From assembly GCF_030704535.1 (NCBI RefSeq), contig NC_081818.1, forward strand, positions 1,501,001 through 1,565,000: 64,000 nt of DNA, written 5' to 3'. A program made the translations under genes and the position numbers. Under the pieces are notes generated by a model, which was not told where the DNA came from, did not search any database, and saw nothing but the letters and a program-made list of their open reading frames with translations. Positions 11,287 to 23,150 of this stretch are shown one piece after another (the first letter of the stretch is position 1; each line of letters opens with the position of its first letter). The DNA comes from Vitis vinifera (Eukaryota; Streptophyta; Magnoliopsida; Vitales; Vitaceae).

Positions 11287-11799
11287 CTAATGAGAAGAAA
11301 CAAAAGGGTTTGATCTAAGCTTGTTTACTTGCCTATTACCGCAATTCAAACCACACCCACATTGAGGGCACTCCTCAAAGTTGTCAATTGAGAACCCAGC
11401 TGATGCGATCCCCACAGAGAAATCGATGTCATCGCCGCTCCGGCGGACCTCTATTATGTCCACCCATATAAAGAACAGCTTCACGCTGACACCCTCCAAG
11501 CTTGATAGCTTGCCTTTTGATATGTTACCTTTGATGGTGGACTTGTACTTCAATTGGTACGAGCCTTCAAGAGAAAAGCTGCAGCTACCATTGAAAGAGG
11601 CTGAGAATTTACCCGTGGAGGTGTTCAGATCATAGCCTATGACCCCTTTTGGAAGAAGGCCGACTGGGAAGTTGTAGTCCTGAAGAACCTCATAAACTGT
11701 TGGGGAGTCATTGGAGGAGCTGGCTGGAGTTGAATGTATGAGGATTAGGCAGAGAGTTGCGGCTAGAGAAATCAATCTTTGGGTTTTGGTTGAAACCAT
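11287..11799 (-). CDS. DUF538 protein, array copy 1 (170 aa)
   Basis: A small protein predicted to be secreted. Residues 1-28 form a signal peptide (hydrophobic core SLAATLCLILI, small residues before a cut near 28). The DUF538 domain spans about 35-155: YEVLQDYNFPVGLLPKG at 36-52, YDLNTSTGKFSASF at 56-69, a Cys at 73, then the Cys-rich end PQCGCGLNC at 145-153. Possible N-glycosylation sites are NTST at 59 and NGSC at 70. DUF538 proteins have a lipid-binding-like beta fold related to BPI, and in Arabidopsis one (SVB) affects trichome form; the biochemical role is not settled. The ATG at 11799 starts right at the signal peptide. Together with copy 9 it forms the older-looking subtype (GLNCG ending). 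It lacks the TATA block seen above copies 3-7. Confidence 0.92.
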   Translation of the reverse strand: MVSTKTQRLISLAATLCLILIHSTPASSSNDSPTVYEVLQDYNFPVGLLPKGVIGYDLNTSTGKFSASFNGSCSFSLEGSYQLKYKSTIKGNISKGKLSSLEGVSVKLFFIWVDIIEVRRSGDDIDFSVGIASAGFSIDNFEECPQCGCGLNCGNRQVNKLRSNPFVSSH

Positions 11800-12292
11800 C
11801 TCTGTCTATCTCTCTCTCTCGTCTTCTTCTTCTTCTTCTCTTTAGGTTTTCTTCTTCGCTTTACTTTCTCTTCTTCTCTATTGTTTCACCTAACCGTCAA
11901 TTGAAAGGTAGTTGGAGGTGGAATCTAACAGGTTTGGCCACTTGTAGCCCTGCATATTGGGGTGGGCTAGGCTGGGGTTTGCCTAGATTGGGTTGGGCTA
12001 ATATTGGGCTCTGAGTGGTTCCGGATCAACCCCTATGGGCTTGGAGTTACCTGGGCTGACGAGTACCCAAAGTAAATTGGTTTCATCCACCAGCAAGATG
12101 CACCAAGCCTATATATAAAACCTAATTTACGATATATGGTGCTTGATGAATGGTCCATTTACTTGTATCCACACATTGTTTCAATCAAATTTAATGTTAT
12201 AATTTCAATTTGAGATGTTGCATGTATACATAAATAAAAGGAAGAAATTGAGTCAAACAAAAGTAAAAACAAACATGACATTACTTTCCTTT
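11800..12292 (-). other. 5' flank of copy 1 and spacer to copy 2
   Basis: Just above the start is a CT- and TTC-rich run (11800-11880), equal to a GA-rich leader in the transcript. Further up is a TGGGCTAGGC-type stretch (11955-12050) with no coding value. The TTACGATATATGGTGCTTGA block near 12126 recurs near 13215 and 27480, showing that copies in this part arose by duplication. Confidence 0.5.
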
Positions 12293-12410
12293 GAGCATTC
12301 ATAAGATCAACTAAGAACAACAATAATTAATCAAAATAAGCAGTACCCACATGGATTAGTCCAACAAACAACTCAAGGAAATTCAACTACACTACTCATC
12401 TCAATTCAAT

Positions 12411-12928
12411 TCAATTCCCTTCATAAGGATAAAGGAAAGGGTTTGTTCTAAGCTTGCTTACTTGCCCACCACCACATTGGAAGCCACACCCACATTGAGG
12501 GCTCTCCTCAAAGAAGTCGATGGGAAATGCGGAGGACATAACCCCCACAGAGAGAACAATATCATCTTCGCTCCGGAGGATCTCTACTATCTCCATCCAC
12601 ACCAAGAACAGCCTCGTGTAGACGCCCTCCAAGCTAGATAGCTTGCCATTTGATATGTAACCTTTGACAGTGGGCATGTACTTCAACTGGTATGAGCTTT
12701 CAAGAGAGAAGCTGCAGGTATCATTGAAATAGACTGAGAATTTACCTCTAGTGATGTTGAGGTCGTAGCCTTTGACCCCTTTGGGAAGATGGCCAACTGG
12801 GAAGTAGTAGTCCTCAAGAACCTCATATGCTGTTCGGCTATCAGTGGAGGAGTGGGATGGAGTTGAATGTATAACGATTAGGCAGAGAGTTGCTGCTAGA
12901 GAAATCTAGCTTTGGGTTGTGGCTGAAC

Positions 12929-12932
<4 letters not shown>
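12411..12932 (-). pseudogene. DUF538 array copy 2, broken by an early stop
   Basis: The expected start MGSATTQS is at 12932, but codon 9 is TAG (12908-12906), where sister genes read AGATTG or similar. Beyond it the frame stays open to a full-length end: a signal-like hydrophobic core, YEVLEDYYFPVGHLPKG, CSFSLESSYQLKY, PQCGCGFQCGGGQ, and the tail KLRTNPF. The next in-frame ATG, near codon 79, would drop the signal peptide and a third of the domain. So the copy is a young pseudogene, unless the stop is a strain-specific change, is read through, or is a sequencing error. The 3' flank (12293-12410) is the type I module. Above the start lies a long CT microsatellite instead of the shared promoter block. 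Confidence 0.88.
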
Positions 12933-12987
<55 letters not shown>

Positions 12988-13005
12988 CTTCTTCTTCTTC
13001 TATCA
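12932..13005. repeat. CT microsatellite followed by TTC repeat
   Basis: A run of about 25 CT units (12932-12982) passes into TTC repeats. It abuts the start codon of DUF538 copy 2, so it would be a GA-rich leader in that transcript. Sister genes have much shorter versions here, so slippage has expanded it. Confidence 0.95.
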
Positions 13006-13547
13006 ATCATGTATATTAGGGTTTAGGCCTAGGGTGTTGTGGATGATAACCAATGAGAAAAACTAGGCTATTGAATGATTTTCTCTTGGTGCATGAGAAG
13101 AAGAAGCTATATCAAGATGTAACATTTATGTATCATTATTTTAGTAATCCAAAAGACCATGAAAATTTACAACACATCGTATTTGATGATTAGTCAAATA
13201 TTTTACTCAGGAATGAAATTTACGACACATCGTGCTTGATGATTAGTCCATTTTACTTGACTCCAACACATTGTTTTAATAGCGCACGTTTAACCGTTAT
13301 TTTTCAATATATACATGGAGAGGATGATGAAAGCTAATGCAATATCTAAAATTAGATTTTAAAGTTGTCCTTTGAAATTGGTTTTGTGTCTACAACACAA
13401 AACATCTAACCTACAAAATCCATGATAAACTTTTGATAAATTGGTTTTTTGAGAATTTATTACCGAAACATGTTTTTGAGAATAAATTTGAGGTGATTTC
13501 AATTTTCTTTTAAAGCATTTTGAGCAATGATTCAAAATATAAAGAAT

Positions 13548-13552
<5 letters not shown>
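13006..13552. other. Spacer with duplicated upstream blocks
   Basis: Blocks such as TTATGTATCATTATTTTAGT and TGATGATTAGTC (13120-13260) recur at 27430-27510, upstream-side remnants of array duplication. No gene is seen. Confidence 0.5.

Positions 13553-13630
<78 letters not shown>
13553..13630. repeat. Perfect AT microsatellite, about 39 units
   Basis: An uninterrupted AT run of about 78 bases. It is likely to vary in length between individuals. Confidence 0.97.
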
Positions 13631-13633
<3 letters not shown>

Positions 13634-14345
13634 CACATAATACCTTTATGGAGGAAAAAAAAACTAATTTTCATATTTGGGTTTTAAACAAAATTTTATC
13701 TTTTAAAATAATTGAGAACTATTTTAAAAAATTACTTTTTAAAAACATAGCAAACCAAATTCTTGCAATTCAATGAACTAGTCTTTCATGAGGATGGGCC
13801 AAGTGCCAAATTACTTAGCTACACCAAATCATCAATGTCCCCATTTTCCAAGATTTCACTCTCTTAGAATATGTTTGGTTCCTGAAAAATGTTAGGGAAA
13901 GGAAAAAAAAATGTTGTGAAAAATCATTTTCCTTAGTTTGGATGACATGGAAAATACCATGGAAAAAAAACATAAAGGAAAATGCTAATGGAAATATTAT
14001 AATATTTTTCCTACTACTTTTCTTAAAAAATAATGAGGAAAATAGGAAAGAAATGGAAGGGAAAAGTTGGGGGAAATTTTATCGGGCTCACTATATCATC
14101 TTTATCGAGTCTCTTTGTTTGCATAACCTCTTTATCAGTCACTATGGCTTCTCACCATTATTGGTCCTTTCAACGACCACCACCATCACTTTGATCACTT
14201 TCCAGTACCTCTGACAACCTACCATCTTCGAGCACACGAGTTCCCATGGATGAAATGTGTTCTTCAAATCGAGTTCCCATGGATGAAATGCATTTTTCAA
14301 ATCTAGTGAATGTGTTTGCATCCATGTCTTTAGATCAGGTATGAA

Positions 14346-14860
14346 TTGTCAAAACTTTGGTTTCTTCAAATTTGTGGCCTCTATTTGACTTTATTTTTCA
14401 TGGAGAATTCAAGGTTTACAGAGAAGTTGGGCTCTCTCTGGTCTTTCTCCAATGTTCTTTCTTCGAGAAGTCAAACTATGGTTTCTGATACTAACGAGAA
14501 AGCCACTCAATTCTTTGTCAATCATAGTTCCAAAGTAGAGCCAACCAAACCCCTAAGCCTTATTGTTGAGAATAAGAAGAATCAAATTGAGAATACTAAG
14601 GTTCTAGACCAACTCCAAAGTGTTGTAATTGTGGTGAGTTTGCTGCTGAAACCAAAGCCCAGATAGCAAAAACAGAGGTCTTGGAAGTGCTGCTACTGAT
14701 GAAAGAAAAAAGGAGGAGAAGGAGCAAGAAAATCTTTGAGTCTTGTTTGAATCAAAGGAAGGGTTCTTAGGAAGTTTAATTTACAAACGAAGGGGCTTGA
14801 TCATATGGGTTTTTCTATGAATGTGGTTTGTGGGAATGAGGTAGTTGAGGAAACGTCTAG
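14346..14860 (+). pseudogene. Unrecognised coding-like cargo inside the Harbinger-like element
   Basis: An open frame at 14346-14666 gives a peptide with MVSDTNEKATQFFVNHSSK and PLSLIVENKKNQIEN; a second frame past 14600 reads CCNCGEFAAETKAQ and a basic KEKRRRRSKK run. The composition looks protein-like rather than random, and the region is less AT-rich than its surroundings. It may be a captured host gene piece with frame changes, or a remnant of the element's own genes. I cannot name a family. The LTR element interrupts it at 14864, and the host sequence resumes at 26263. Confidence 0.3.
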
Positions 14861-14864
14861 GTAT

Positions 14865-15479
14865 TGTAGGGAACCCCCTAGACGCCCACGTGGCAACCTC
14901 GCACGACATACCCCCAGGCAACACGTGGCATACCAGCTCCCTATCCGGGTCCTCTCAAGGGGGCACACAACACCCTCAAATCCTCTACCTGGACGATGCT
15001 CTCCCGTGTCCGGATGTGTTGTCCAGACTTATGAAGCCTTGGCTGTAAAATGCGGGCCCAGTCACTTCAGATAGCCTATCACAGCCCGCATTCCGTCGCT
15101 TGTAGAGTGAAAGGACAGGCGTGACGACAAGTCATATCCCACAATTTCTGACAGCCGCCTATAAAGCGATGATGACTCTGCTACCGCCTGAGTGCCATTA
15201 TGACGAGCCAAAAAGTCTTCCTACCATTAAAGAGAGGCAAAGCTTCTGACACTATAAAAAAGGGCTCCCTCATGCGAAGAAAAGGGGGATAAGCCTTTTG
15301 ACTTAGAAAAAAGAGCAGATTGATCACCAGAGCAATGACTGACAAAACCGTCGGAGGGTGTGTCCGGACATCCTGTTTGGACATCTTTTGCAGGATTGAC
15401 TAAGGCAGGAATCATCCTTGGTTGAAAGCGAGCGTCCCTTTGGCGACTGCGAGGATCCCTAGGATGCGAGGCATCAACA
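14865..15479 (+). repeat. Left LTR of the Tat-like element (615 bp)
   Basis: It begins TGTAGGG and ends ATCAACA. A TATA-like CTATAAAA lies near 15252 and would drive the element transcript. Open frames on its minus strand (15181-15685) are shadows. Confidence 0.9.
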
Positions 15480-16219
15480 TTGACACCGTCTGTGGGAACT
15501 CTTTTGCTCAGTCGACTGTGAAAGATGTTCACACCTTCCAGGAGCCGCTCATCGGCTAGAGGAGACGAAGGATATTTCGAATGGCGTGAAGCTATGGAAA
15601 GGTGACAACTGGAGGACGAGCGACAAATGCAAGCTCTCCTCCATGAAACAACGAGACTGAGGGAAGAAAACGCTGTGTTACGCACCCAGGCTTCATCCTT
15701 GGGGTCTCTTCGTGACCAGCGCTCAAGAGGTTAGGGGGTGAACTCAAGGCCTGATCCAGAATCGATATATCCCGGAACTACAGGGGCCATTCCTAATGTG
15801 CGCAATGATCGATATCGGGAACGACTCATCCCTACGTACCAAGCTCCCCAAGATGAAAGCTCAGACTCCACTCGTTTCTCATCAAGTTATCAGACGCGAT
15901 GCGCGCAAGGTTAGGCCCGTAGGAGCCTGGTAAGGTGAGGCCGCCGGTGGCCGCAACTTGGGAAGCGTACCCCGACCCCCCAGTCACGCCCACAGTTTAG
16001 AACAACCTCCCGCACCAAGCGGTACGACAAGCCGGAAAGAACTCATCAAATGAACCACCCTTTGGCTTTATCAGCAAAAGGCTAGATGACATGCTCTCCA
16101 CGCCTTTTTGCTCGCATATCATCCATTACGACCCCCCAAGGGGATTCCTTGTGCCAAAATTTTCTGCGTATAATGGGTCTAGTGATCCATTCGACCATAT
16201 CATGCATTATCATTAACTC

Positions 16220-17041
16220 ATGACTCTAGACATAGGAAATGACGCCTTGCTGTGCAAAGTATTCCCCGTTAGCCTACAAGGTCAGACTCTCTCATGGTTT
16301 CACCGGCTACCCTCGAACTTTATTGATAATTTCTGGGACCTATCGAAAGCTTTTGTGGGGCAATACCTATACTCCGCCCTACATAAACAGAACATCAGTA
16401 CCCTGCAAAACATAAAAATGCAGGAGAATGAGTCTTTAAAAGAATTCGTGAAACGGTTTGGCCAGGCTGTGCTACAAGTAGAGGCCTACAACATGGATGC
16501 CGTCCTCCAAAACTTCAAGTGTAGCATATGCCTAGGCACCCTATTCTTTGAATCGCTCGCTAAGAAGCCTTCCACGACAATGGATGACTTGTTTTGGCGC
16601 GCGAACAAATACTCGATGCTAGAAGATGACGTGCGTGCAGCCACACAACAAATTTTGGTTGCTGGACAAACATCCAGAAGCGACACAGAAAGAAGTTCCA
16701 AACTTCCGGACCGGCCAAGGTCGTCTGGTCGAAGGCAGGAGGAGCAAAGTCGGCCAAAACTGCCACCACTCACGTCCCTTTCTGTATCATATGAGAAGTT
16801 CTTCCCTATGATCCAAGACTAATCAGACTTTAAGTGGCCCAGACCCATCAGAATGGACCCATCCAAGAGAGACCATAGCAAGAAGTGTGCTTACCATAAA
16901 GAGCATGGTCACATTACGAAGCGATGTAGGAGCCTCCATTATTTGGTAGAAAGGCTCATAAAAGCAGGACATTTGAAGCAATACCTCTGCTCAAAAGCCA
17001 GACTTAGAGATACTCCCGAAACTGCGACTCTGGACCTCTAG
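16220..17041 (+). mobile_element. gag remnant of the Tat-like element
   Basis: The stretch reads as a Ty3/gypsy capsid gene: LQGQTLSWFHRLP, then a FVGQYLYSALHKQ segment, LKEFVKRF and FFESLAKKPSTTMDDLFWRA, as in the Retrotrans_gag family. After it comes a zinc-knuckle-like CAYHKEHGHITKRC. It is a fossil and not whole. Confidence 0.8.
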
Positions 17042-17288
17042 GACCCTAGTCGCCCCCAAAGCCGTCATTAATTACATCAACGGAGGACCACTGGATGAAG
17101 AGTACAACTCCAAACGAAAGAGGTAGAGGTTGTTGCGAGCAGCATCGGTGCGTGAGCGCGTCAATTCCATCCGGCCTGGGATAACTGGCGGGGGAACCCA
17201 ACCCATAGATGAGACAATCGTTTTCTCCCCAGTAGATCCCACATGAAAATTACAACCACATCGTGACACCCTCATCATATCCCTAGGG

Positions 17289-18755
17289 ATGAGAGACTTT
17301 GATGTGAGACGGATCCTAGTCGACCCAAGCAGCTCGACCGATCTTTTACGGGCGTCATTAATTAATCAGATAGGACGTGAACTATTCGGCTTAGAAAACC
17401 CTGAGCGGATCTTGTCCGGATTCAATAGAGCGACAACTACCTCCCTGGGAGACATTATGCTGCCAGTCCAAGTAGGTCCAGTCACTCTCAATGTGCAATT
17501 TTCGGTGGTACAAGATTTGTCCCCCTTCAATGCTATCTTAGGGCGCACGTGGCTGCACTATATGAAAACCATCCCTTCCACGTACCATCAAATGGTAATC
17601 TTTCTCACTGAAGATAGGCAAATCGATCTATACGGCAGCTAGTTGGCTGCTCGCCAATGCTATCAGATAGCGTGAGAGGTTGGGTTCAGCAAAGAGGGCG
17701 AGCCCCTCCCCGAACCCTCCAACGCATTTGACCAATAGCAATTATTGAATCCAGCGGACAAAGATCCCTCGACAACGGACCCCTTGCGGACAATCCAGAT
17801 CTTAGAAGAAAGCACTCATCTTACACATATCAGCTTCCTCTTGACACCCGAGGAGGCCCAGAGCATCCAAGATACCTTCTGACAAAGCCATGACGTCTTT
17901 GCATAGGCGCATTCTGACATGACGGGAATCCACCCTTCAGTCGCCTCTCATAGGCTCAACATCTTCCCTTCATCAAGACCTGTCCGACAGAAGGTTAGGC
18001 GGTTCCACTCGGACAGGCAAAAGATAATTCGGGACGAGGTTGACAAGCTGTTGGAAACCGGATTTATTAGAGAAGTGGAGTACCCGAAATGACTGGAAAA
18101 TGTAGTGGTGGTCCCTAAAAAGGAGAGGAAATGGCGGGTGTACGTTGATTATGCCAATCTCAACAATGCGTGCCCAAAAGATAGTTTCCCTCTGCTACGG
18201 ATAGATCAAAGCAATGGACAATCAGAAGCAACAAACAAAACCCTGACGACTGCCTTAGAGAAGAGGCTCGAGCAAGCCAAAGGGAAGTGGGTAGAAGAAC
18301 TACCCGGCGTCCTATGGGCTTATCGAACCACACTCGGGCGGCCGACCGGAAACACTCCCTTCGTCCTCGCATATGGTATGGATGCAGCCTACCTACTATC
18401 CGAACTGAGGCAGGACGACAGGGTGATGCAAGTATAGAACTCGGAAGGAATCTGGCCTGGGCGGATGAGGCGAGAGAGAGCGCATCCATTCAGATGGCCG
18501 ACTACCAACAAAGGGTGACCGCTCACTATAACCGCAAGACGTGACCCAGGGCCTTCAAAATCGGAACGCTAGTCCTCAGAAAGGTTTTCGAAAACAACTC
18601 TGAAAAAGGAGTCGGGAAATTCCAAGCGAATTGGGAAGACCCTTACATTGTGTCCAAGACAAGTGAAAGTGGAGCCTATCATCTACAAAAGCTAGACGGA
18701 ACCCCGTTGCTCTGTCCATGGAATGTATCTAACCTTAGGCAATATTACCAGTAGA
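17289..18755 (+). mobile_element. pol remnants of the Tat-like element (protease, RT and integrase pieces)
   Basis: The protease-like part includes RRILVDPSSSTDLL and FNAILGRTWLH. A reverse-transcriptase beginning reads WRVYVDYANLNNACPKDSFP. An integrase part shows GVLWAYRTT, then TGNTPFVLAYGMDA, and ends with NLRQYYQ near 18750, typical of the C-terminal end of pol in Tat and Athila elements. Most of the catalytic region is absent and the rest is broken in several places. Confidence 0.8.
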
Positions 18756-18890
18756 AAGAAACGAGGGGTGAACAAAAGCAGAGAAGTGTAATGTATTCAT
18801 AAATGATTGAAAAATTGTCTTTACAGAATCAACCGCCCCATATACAGCAAAACAAAGAAGAAAACTATAAAGACTGCACACAAAGAAGTC

Positions 18891-21579
18891 TCAGCAAGAG
18901 GGACCCCCAGGTGTCGCATCCTCCTCATCAGAAGGAAGAGAAGGAATATCATGCATAATTCCGTTTTTCTTCATACAACAGCGGTAGCCAAAGAAATACA
19001 TCTCATCTGCCTGCCATTGGTTTTCAGTCTCCATCTCCTTCTTCTGAGCGGCGAACCTGACCTCAATCTCTTTCTTCTGAGCGGTAAACCCGGCCTCCAT
19101 CTCCTCCTTCTGAGCCGTTAAGTTTGCCTGCAAAGTCTTCGTCTCCTTCTTCTGAGCCGTGAGACTAGCCCGGAGTTCATCCATCTCATTCTTCAGCTGG
19201 AGATTCTCCTGCCCCACTTCGTTGACTTGACCCTCCAAGGCCTCATTTTCCTTCTTCAGTGTGTCCGCCTTAGCCCGGACAACCCCCTTCTCCTCTTCAG
19301 CTCGGCTCAATTGCTCCGCCTCATCTGCCACAACTTTCTGAGCAGCAGCCAATTCGGCCTCCACCTTCTCCAATCGTGAGCGCAGCTCCTCAATACAACC
19401 CGGATGGTGGGAGATGAATGTACGCATGGCCTCCGCCACTTCCAGCCGCTTGAAAAGCTGCTCGCGTGTGCGCATCATATAGCGGATGCCGGCTACAACC
19501 TGGGCAAAACAACAACAAAACAAAAGCTAATGTCATGCAAAGAAGTAACAACTCCTAAGGAAGAAGAGAAAAATAGCAAAGAAGTAATTACCACTTTTGC
19601 AGTCTAAGGGATAGTCCAGTCCTGGAGATGTTGAATGCAGGACACGGCAGATTAAGGAGTGCCAAAAGGAAGCCGCGCCTTGACAAAGGCAGGAGGGTCA
19701 CCACCCATGTTCACGGAGACCCGCTTGGTGAGTGGGAAGAAATTAGACATCCTTGTGGAAGGAGCCTCCGCATCCGTGAAGCATGGCACCCCCTTCAACA
19801 TTTCCATCATTTCCTCCCAGCTTGGAGGAACCCCGGCAGTAGGACTACTCTTCTCATCCAGAGCCTCCTCGTCGATCGACGCATTCGGAACCCCCTCTGA
19901 CCCACGGGTTTCCACTGCAGTTGGGGTATTGCCAAAAGCGATTGTGCTTGATTGAGCAGCAGCCGTTGAGCTAGGCCCCGGAGCGTCGGTCTGAACCGTT
20001 GCCGCCGCACCAGACCCTGTAGCCTCCGATTGAGCCGCGACAGTTGTGTTAGGACTTGCTTTGTCTGGGCGGGTTGTAGCTGACATCGGACCCTCCCCAC
20101 CTCGCTCCGCGCAACTTTCTTAGCTGATGGAGGCTTAAGATCGATGAGATCATATAACCGTTTGCGGTGCCTTACAAAAGTCCGAACCTGAGGTTGTTCA
20201 TGTCTCTTACTTCTTCCGGCTCGTGCGCGACCCTCAGACCAAAAAAGTCCGGTTGAGGCTGGGAAGAGCTAGGTCCTGAGCGGAAAGGCTCAAGCTGCGG
20301 GGAGCCAGAGGTCTCCTCGGGCTTTGAAGCAGGGTTATACGACTGGCTGGGCCCAGACCTGCAAGACGAGGACGAGAGATCAGGAGTTGGAGACACCACC
20401 CGGAGAGCCTGCACAATGGTCTTCTTCGTCTTCTTCTTCTTCTTCTCCTTTGTCGCTGGAGGACGGACCACCGGGGAAGAGTCGCGCCCCTTCTCACCAG
20501 GTGCTTTCCTCAATGTCCCCTCTTGCCTCTTCTCTTTTCGCTGGTCAAGGTGCTTATGGCGCGCCTTCGCATCAACCTCACGAGCCCTCTCGTAGAAAGA
20601 CAAGTCCTTTAGCATAAAATGTTCCCCGGACACTACAAATTTGGGCAGTCGCCTGGGGAGAATGTTGATAACGCACGACAGAAGCTCTCGGACAACTACC
20701 AACAGATTTCAGGCAGATAGCAATGTCTGATAGTGCCTCTCAATAGCAGTGATTTCGAACAACCTGTTCAAGCGATCGAAAGAGGCCTTCTCCACCCACT
20801 CGACTAGGCGACCCCTCTTAGATGTACCTGCGTTGCCCACAACATAAGAGGTTAGTCATTTGATAACACTGAGTCAAAATTCAAAAAACCAACACCGGAC
20901 AAACTCGAAAAGCTACCCTACCCGGGAGCGTCAATGAGCGATTGGGGGAAAACTCCCTTTCCGGATGCTCCAACAGACCAGCCCAAAGACCCTTGACCAG
21001 TACATGTCCTTTGGCTCCCCCCTTGTTCGAATCTGGAAGGTTGGTCACCAACTGGAGGAACGGGATATGGGCAAAAAGGCTGAAGAGGTCGGTCTTCCCC
21101 TTCTTGATGGTGTAAACAAAAAGGACCTCCAATAAGGAAAGATCCAAATTGAACAACATATTCAGAATGCTACACCCCATTAATACCCGAACTATGTTGG
21201 GATGGACGTAAGCCGGAGGAATCTGAGTGAAGTGAAGAAACTCTTTGAAGAGGGACGGAAGAGGAAACCAGAGCCCTGCATTGAATTGCTCCTTAGTAAA
21301 ATAAATAGCATTGTCGGCAGCTTTCTCAGCGTACACAGCTTCCCCGTCCACAAACTGAACGAAAACACTGTTCGGAATGCAGAAACGCTCACAAAACTGC
21401 CTCACGTTTAGTTTGTCAATAGGCTTCTCCGTGTAGGTCTGCTCGGATGTATTATTTTCGCTAAGCCTAGCCACACTGGACGAAGCCACATCATTTTTCG
21501 TAGGCATGTTAAAGCGTGGGGCCGAGACGAAACCTGCATGGCGAAATGCCAACAGTAAAAAAGAGAGATCCAGCCCCAC
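18891..21579 (-). mobile_element. Antisense open-frame block of the Tat-like element
   Basis: Between pol and the right LTR, four open frames run against the element's own strand: 20881-21579, 20172-20702, 19652-20086 and 18891-19523. The first carries the plant putative gypsy-type transposon domain (Pfam PF04195): FCERFCIPNSVFVQF, FPLPSLFKEFLHF, QIPPAYVHPNIVRVLMG. The second is basic and Ser/Pro-rich with KEKKKKKTKK, the third Ala/Thr-rich and low in order, the fourth a long coiled coil with repeated AQKKEME-like heptads. Tat-lineage elements are known to carry such extra antisense genes, probably spliced. Their role is unknown. The copy is a fossil with breaks. Confidence 0.75.
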
Positions 21580-22275
21580 AGCCCCAAGAGCAAAAAGCCC
21601 AAAAGGCCTAAAATAGCCAAAACCCTAAGCCTAACCCATGACTCTACCCCACATGGGGTTCAGTGACCCGCAAACGCAATAGGGGGGCAATAGAAGCCCC
21701 AACGGGCTGAAAGCCAAAGCAAACCCCCCCTCCCCCGCCCCCCGAAAAAACCCTAAACGCCACCGCTGACCCTCAATTGCAAACAAGGTACCCAACAAGT
21801 AAGGAAACATCGAAGAAACAGGAAACCCAAGAACAAGGGATAAAAATACACAATGTACCTGGAGCGAACTTGCAAACGAGAACTAAGGTTGCGGTACAGG
21901 CACCCTTACGACAGGAACGCCGCTAGCAATTGTCCTAGAAAAAGACCCTCAGTCACAGACGTGAACAAGCAAAGAGGCGAAACCAAAGTGCGAGCAAGAA
22001 GAATACAGAGGCAAAAATGCGAACGCAGAGGTTGGAGTCCTTATTTAAGGGATACAACTCCTCGGTATTCCAAACGCCCACCCGCGCCACTATCGAAACG
22101 ACATACCGCCTGGGAATTCCCAAGAATGGTGGCTCGCCATAAATGCCCTCCCTTCTTTTCACCTCCGCAGCACTACGTGGCACATCAAATCCAAAAAGCA
22201 ACGAAAGGTTCAAAAGTATCATTTTTAACCCGCCCATTTTGTCCGGACAAAATCGTCAGGTTAAAAGGGAGGCAT

Positions 22276-22491
22276 TGTAGGGAACCCCCCAGACGGCCAC
22301 GTGGCAACCCCGCACGACATACCCCCAGGCAACACGTGGCATACCAGCTCCCTATCCGGGTCCTCTCAAGGGGGCACACGACACTCTCAAATCCTTTACC
22401 TGGACGATGCTCTCCCATGTCTAGATGTGTTGTCTGGACCTATGAAGCCTTGGTCGTAAAATGCGGGCCCAGTCACTTCAGACAGCCTGTC
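22276..22491 (+). repeat. Right LTR of the Tat-like element, first part
   Basis: It matches 14865 onward closely until 22491, where the nested insertion begins. The duplicated CTGTC at 22487-22491 belongs to that insertion. Confidence 0.9.
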
Positions 22492-22804
22492 TGTAGACCC
22501 TCAATTTTGTCCTTCGACACTGGCATTTATCCTTTGGGTGTCACATCCACCCATTGTTCGCATATGGCACCACTATGGCCCCTTTTGGGCTTAGTCGGTG
22601 TTCGAGCCTCGTGTGGGTTTGTCTGTGGTCCATTGTGGTGCATATGTGGTTCATTTTGGAGGGTCACCATGGCCATTTTCCTAGTTGTTCACATCACACT
22701 GTAGGAAGGAAGTGGGGTCATCCCGATGTTTTAGCTTAGTTGGAGTTTATAGGGGCATGTTGAGGTTCGGAGCACTCGGGCTTGTTTTGATCGTATCTCC
22801 CTCA

Positions 22805-23150
22805 TCTAAACTCGGAATCAAGAACCGTTTCTTTTTATGGATTCCTTATTCTTCCAGGAATATTCTGTAAAATTTTCAAAATTTTTTGCAACCGGTCGGC
22901 TGGTTGGCAGCCGATTCAGCCGGTTCAACGAGTCAGCCAGTGTAGAACACTGATTTTTGGTAATTGTTTTGATCATATCTCCCTCTTTCGAACTTGGAAT
23001 CACACACCATTTTTTTTATGGATTCCTTACTCTTCTAGGAACATTCTGTCAAATTTTCAAAATTTTTTGCCATCGGTTCGACTGGTTGGCATCCGGTTCG
23101 GCCGGTTCAGCCGGTTCATTGAGTCAGTTGAGGTAAAACACTAATTCTAG
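22805..23150 (+). repeat. Two diverged repeat units of about 177 bp within the solo LTR
   Basis: Two units share ATCTCCCTCATC-like starts, GGATTCCTTA, AAATTTTCAAAATTTTTTGC and then a CCGGTT-rich palindromic part. They are relatives of the 190-bp units further right. Confidence 0.75.

Noticed and set aside
11381-11635. Plus-strand open frame opposite DUF538 copy 1 (similar ones at 28675, 33681, 43020 and 54528)
   Set aside because: It is the antisense shadow of a well-supported gene, seen again at each copy only because the genes are alike.
14805-15685. Open frames across the left LTR
   Set aside because: They cross the LTR border and recur in the right LTR; they are chance frames in repeat DNA.
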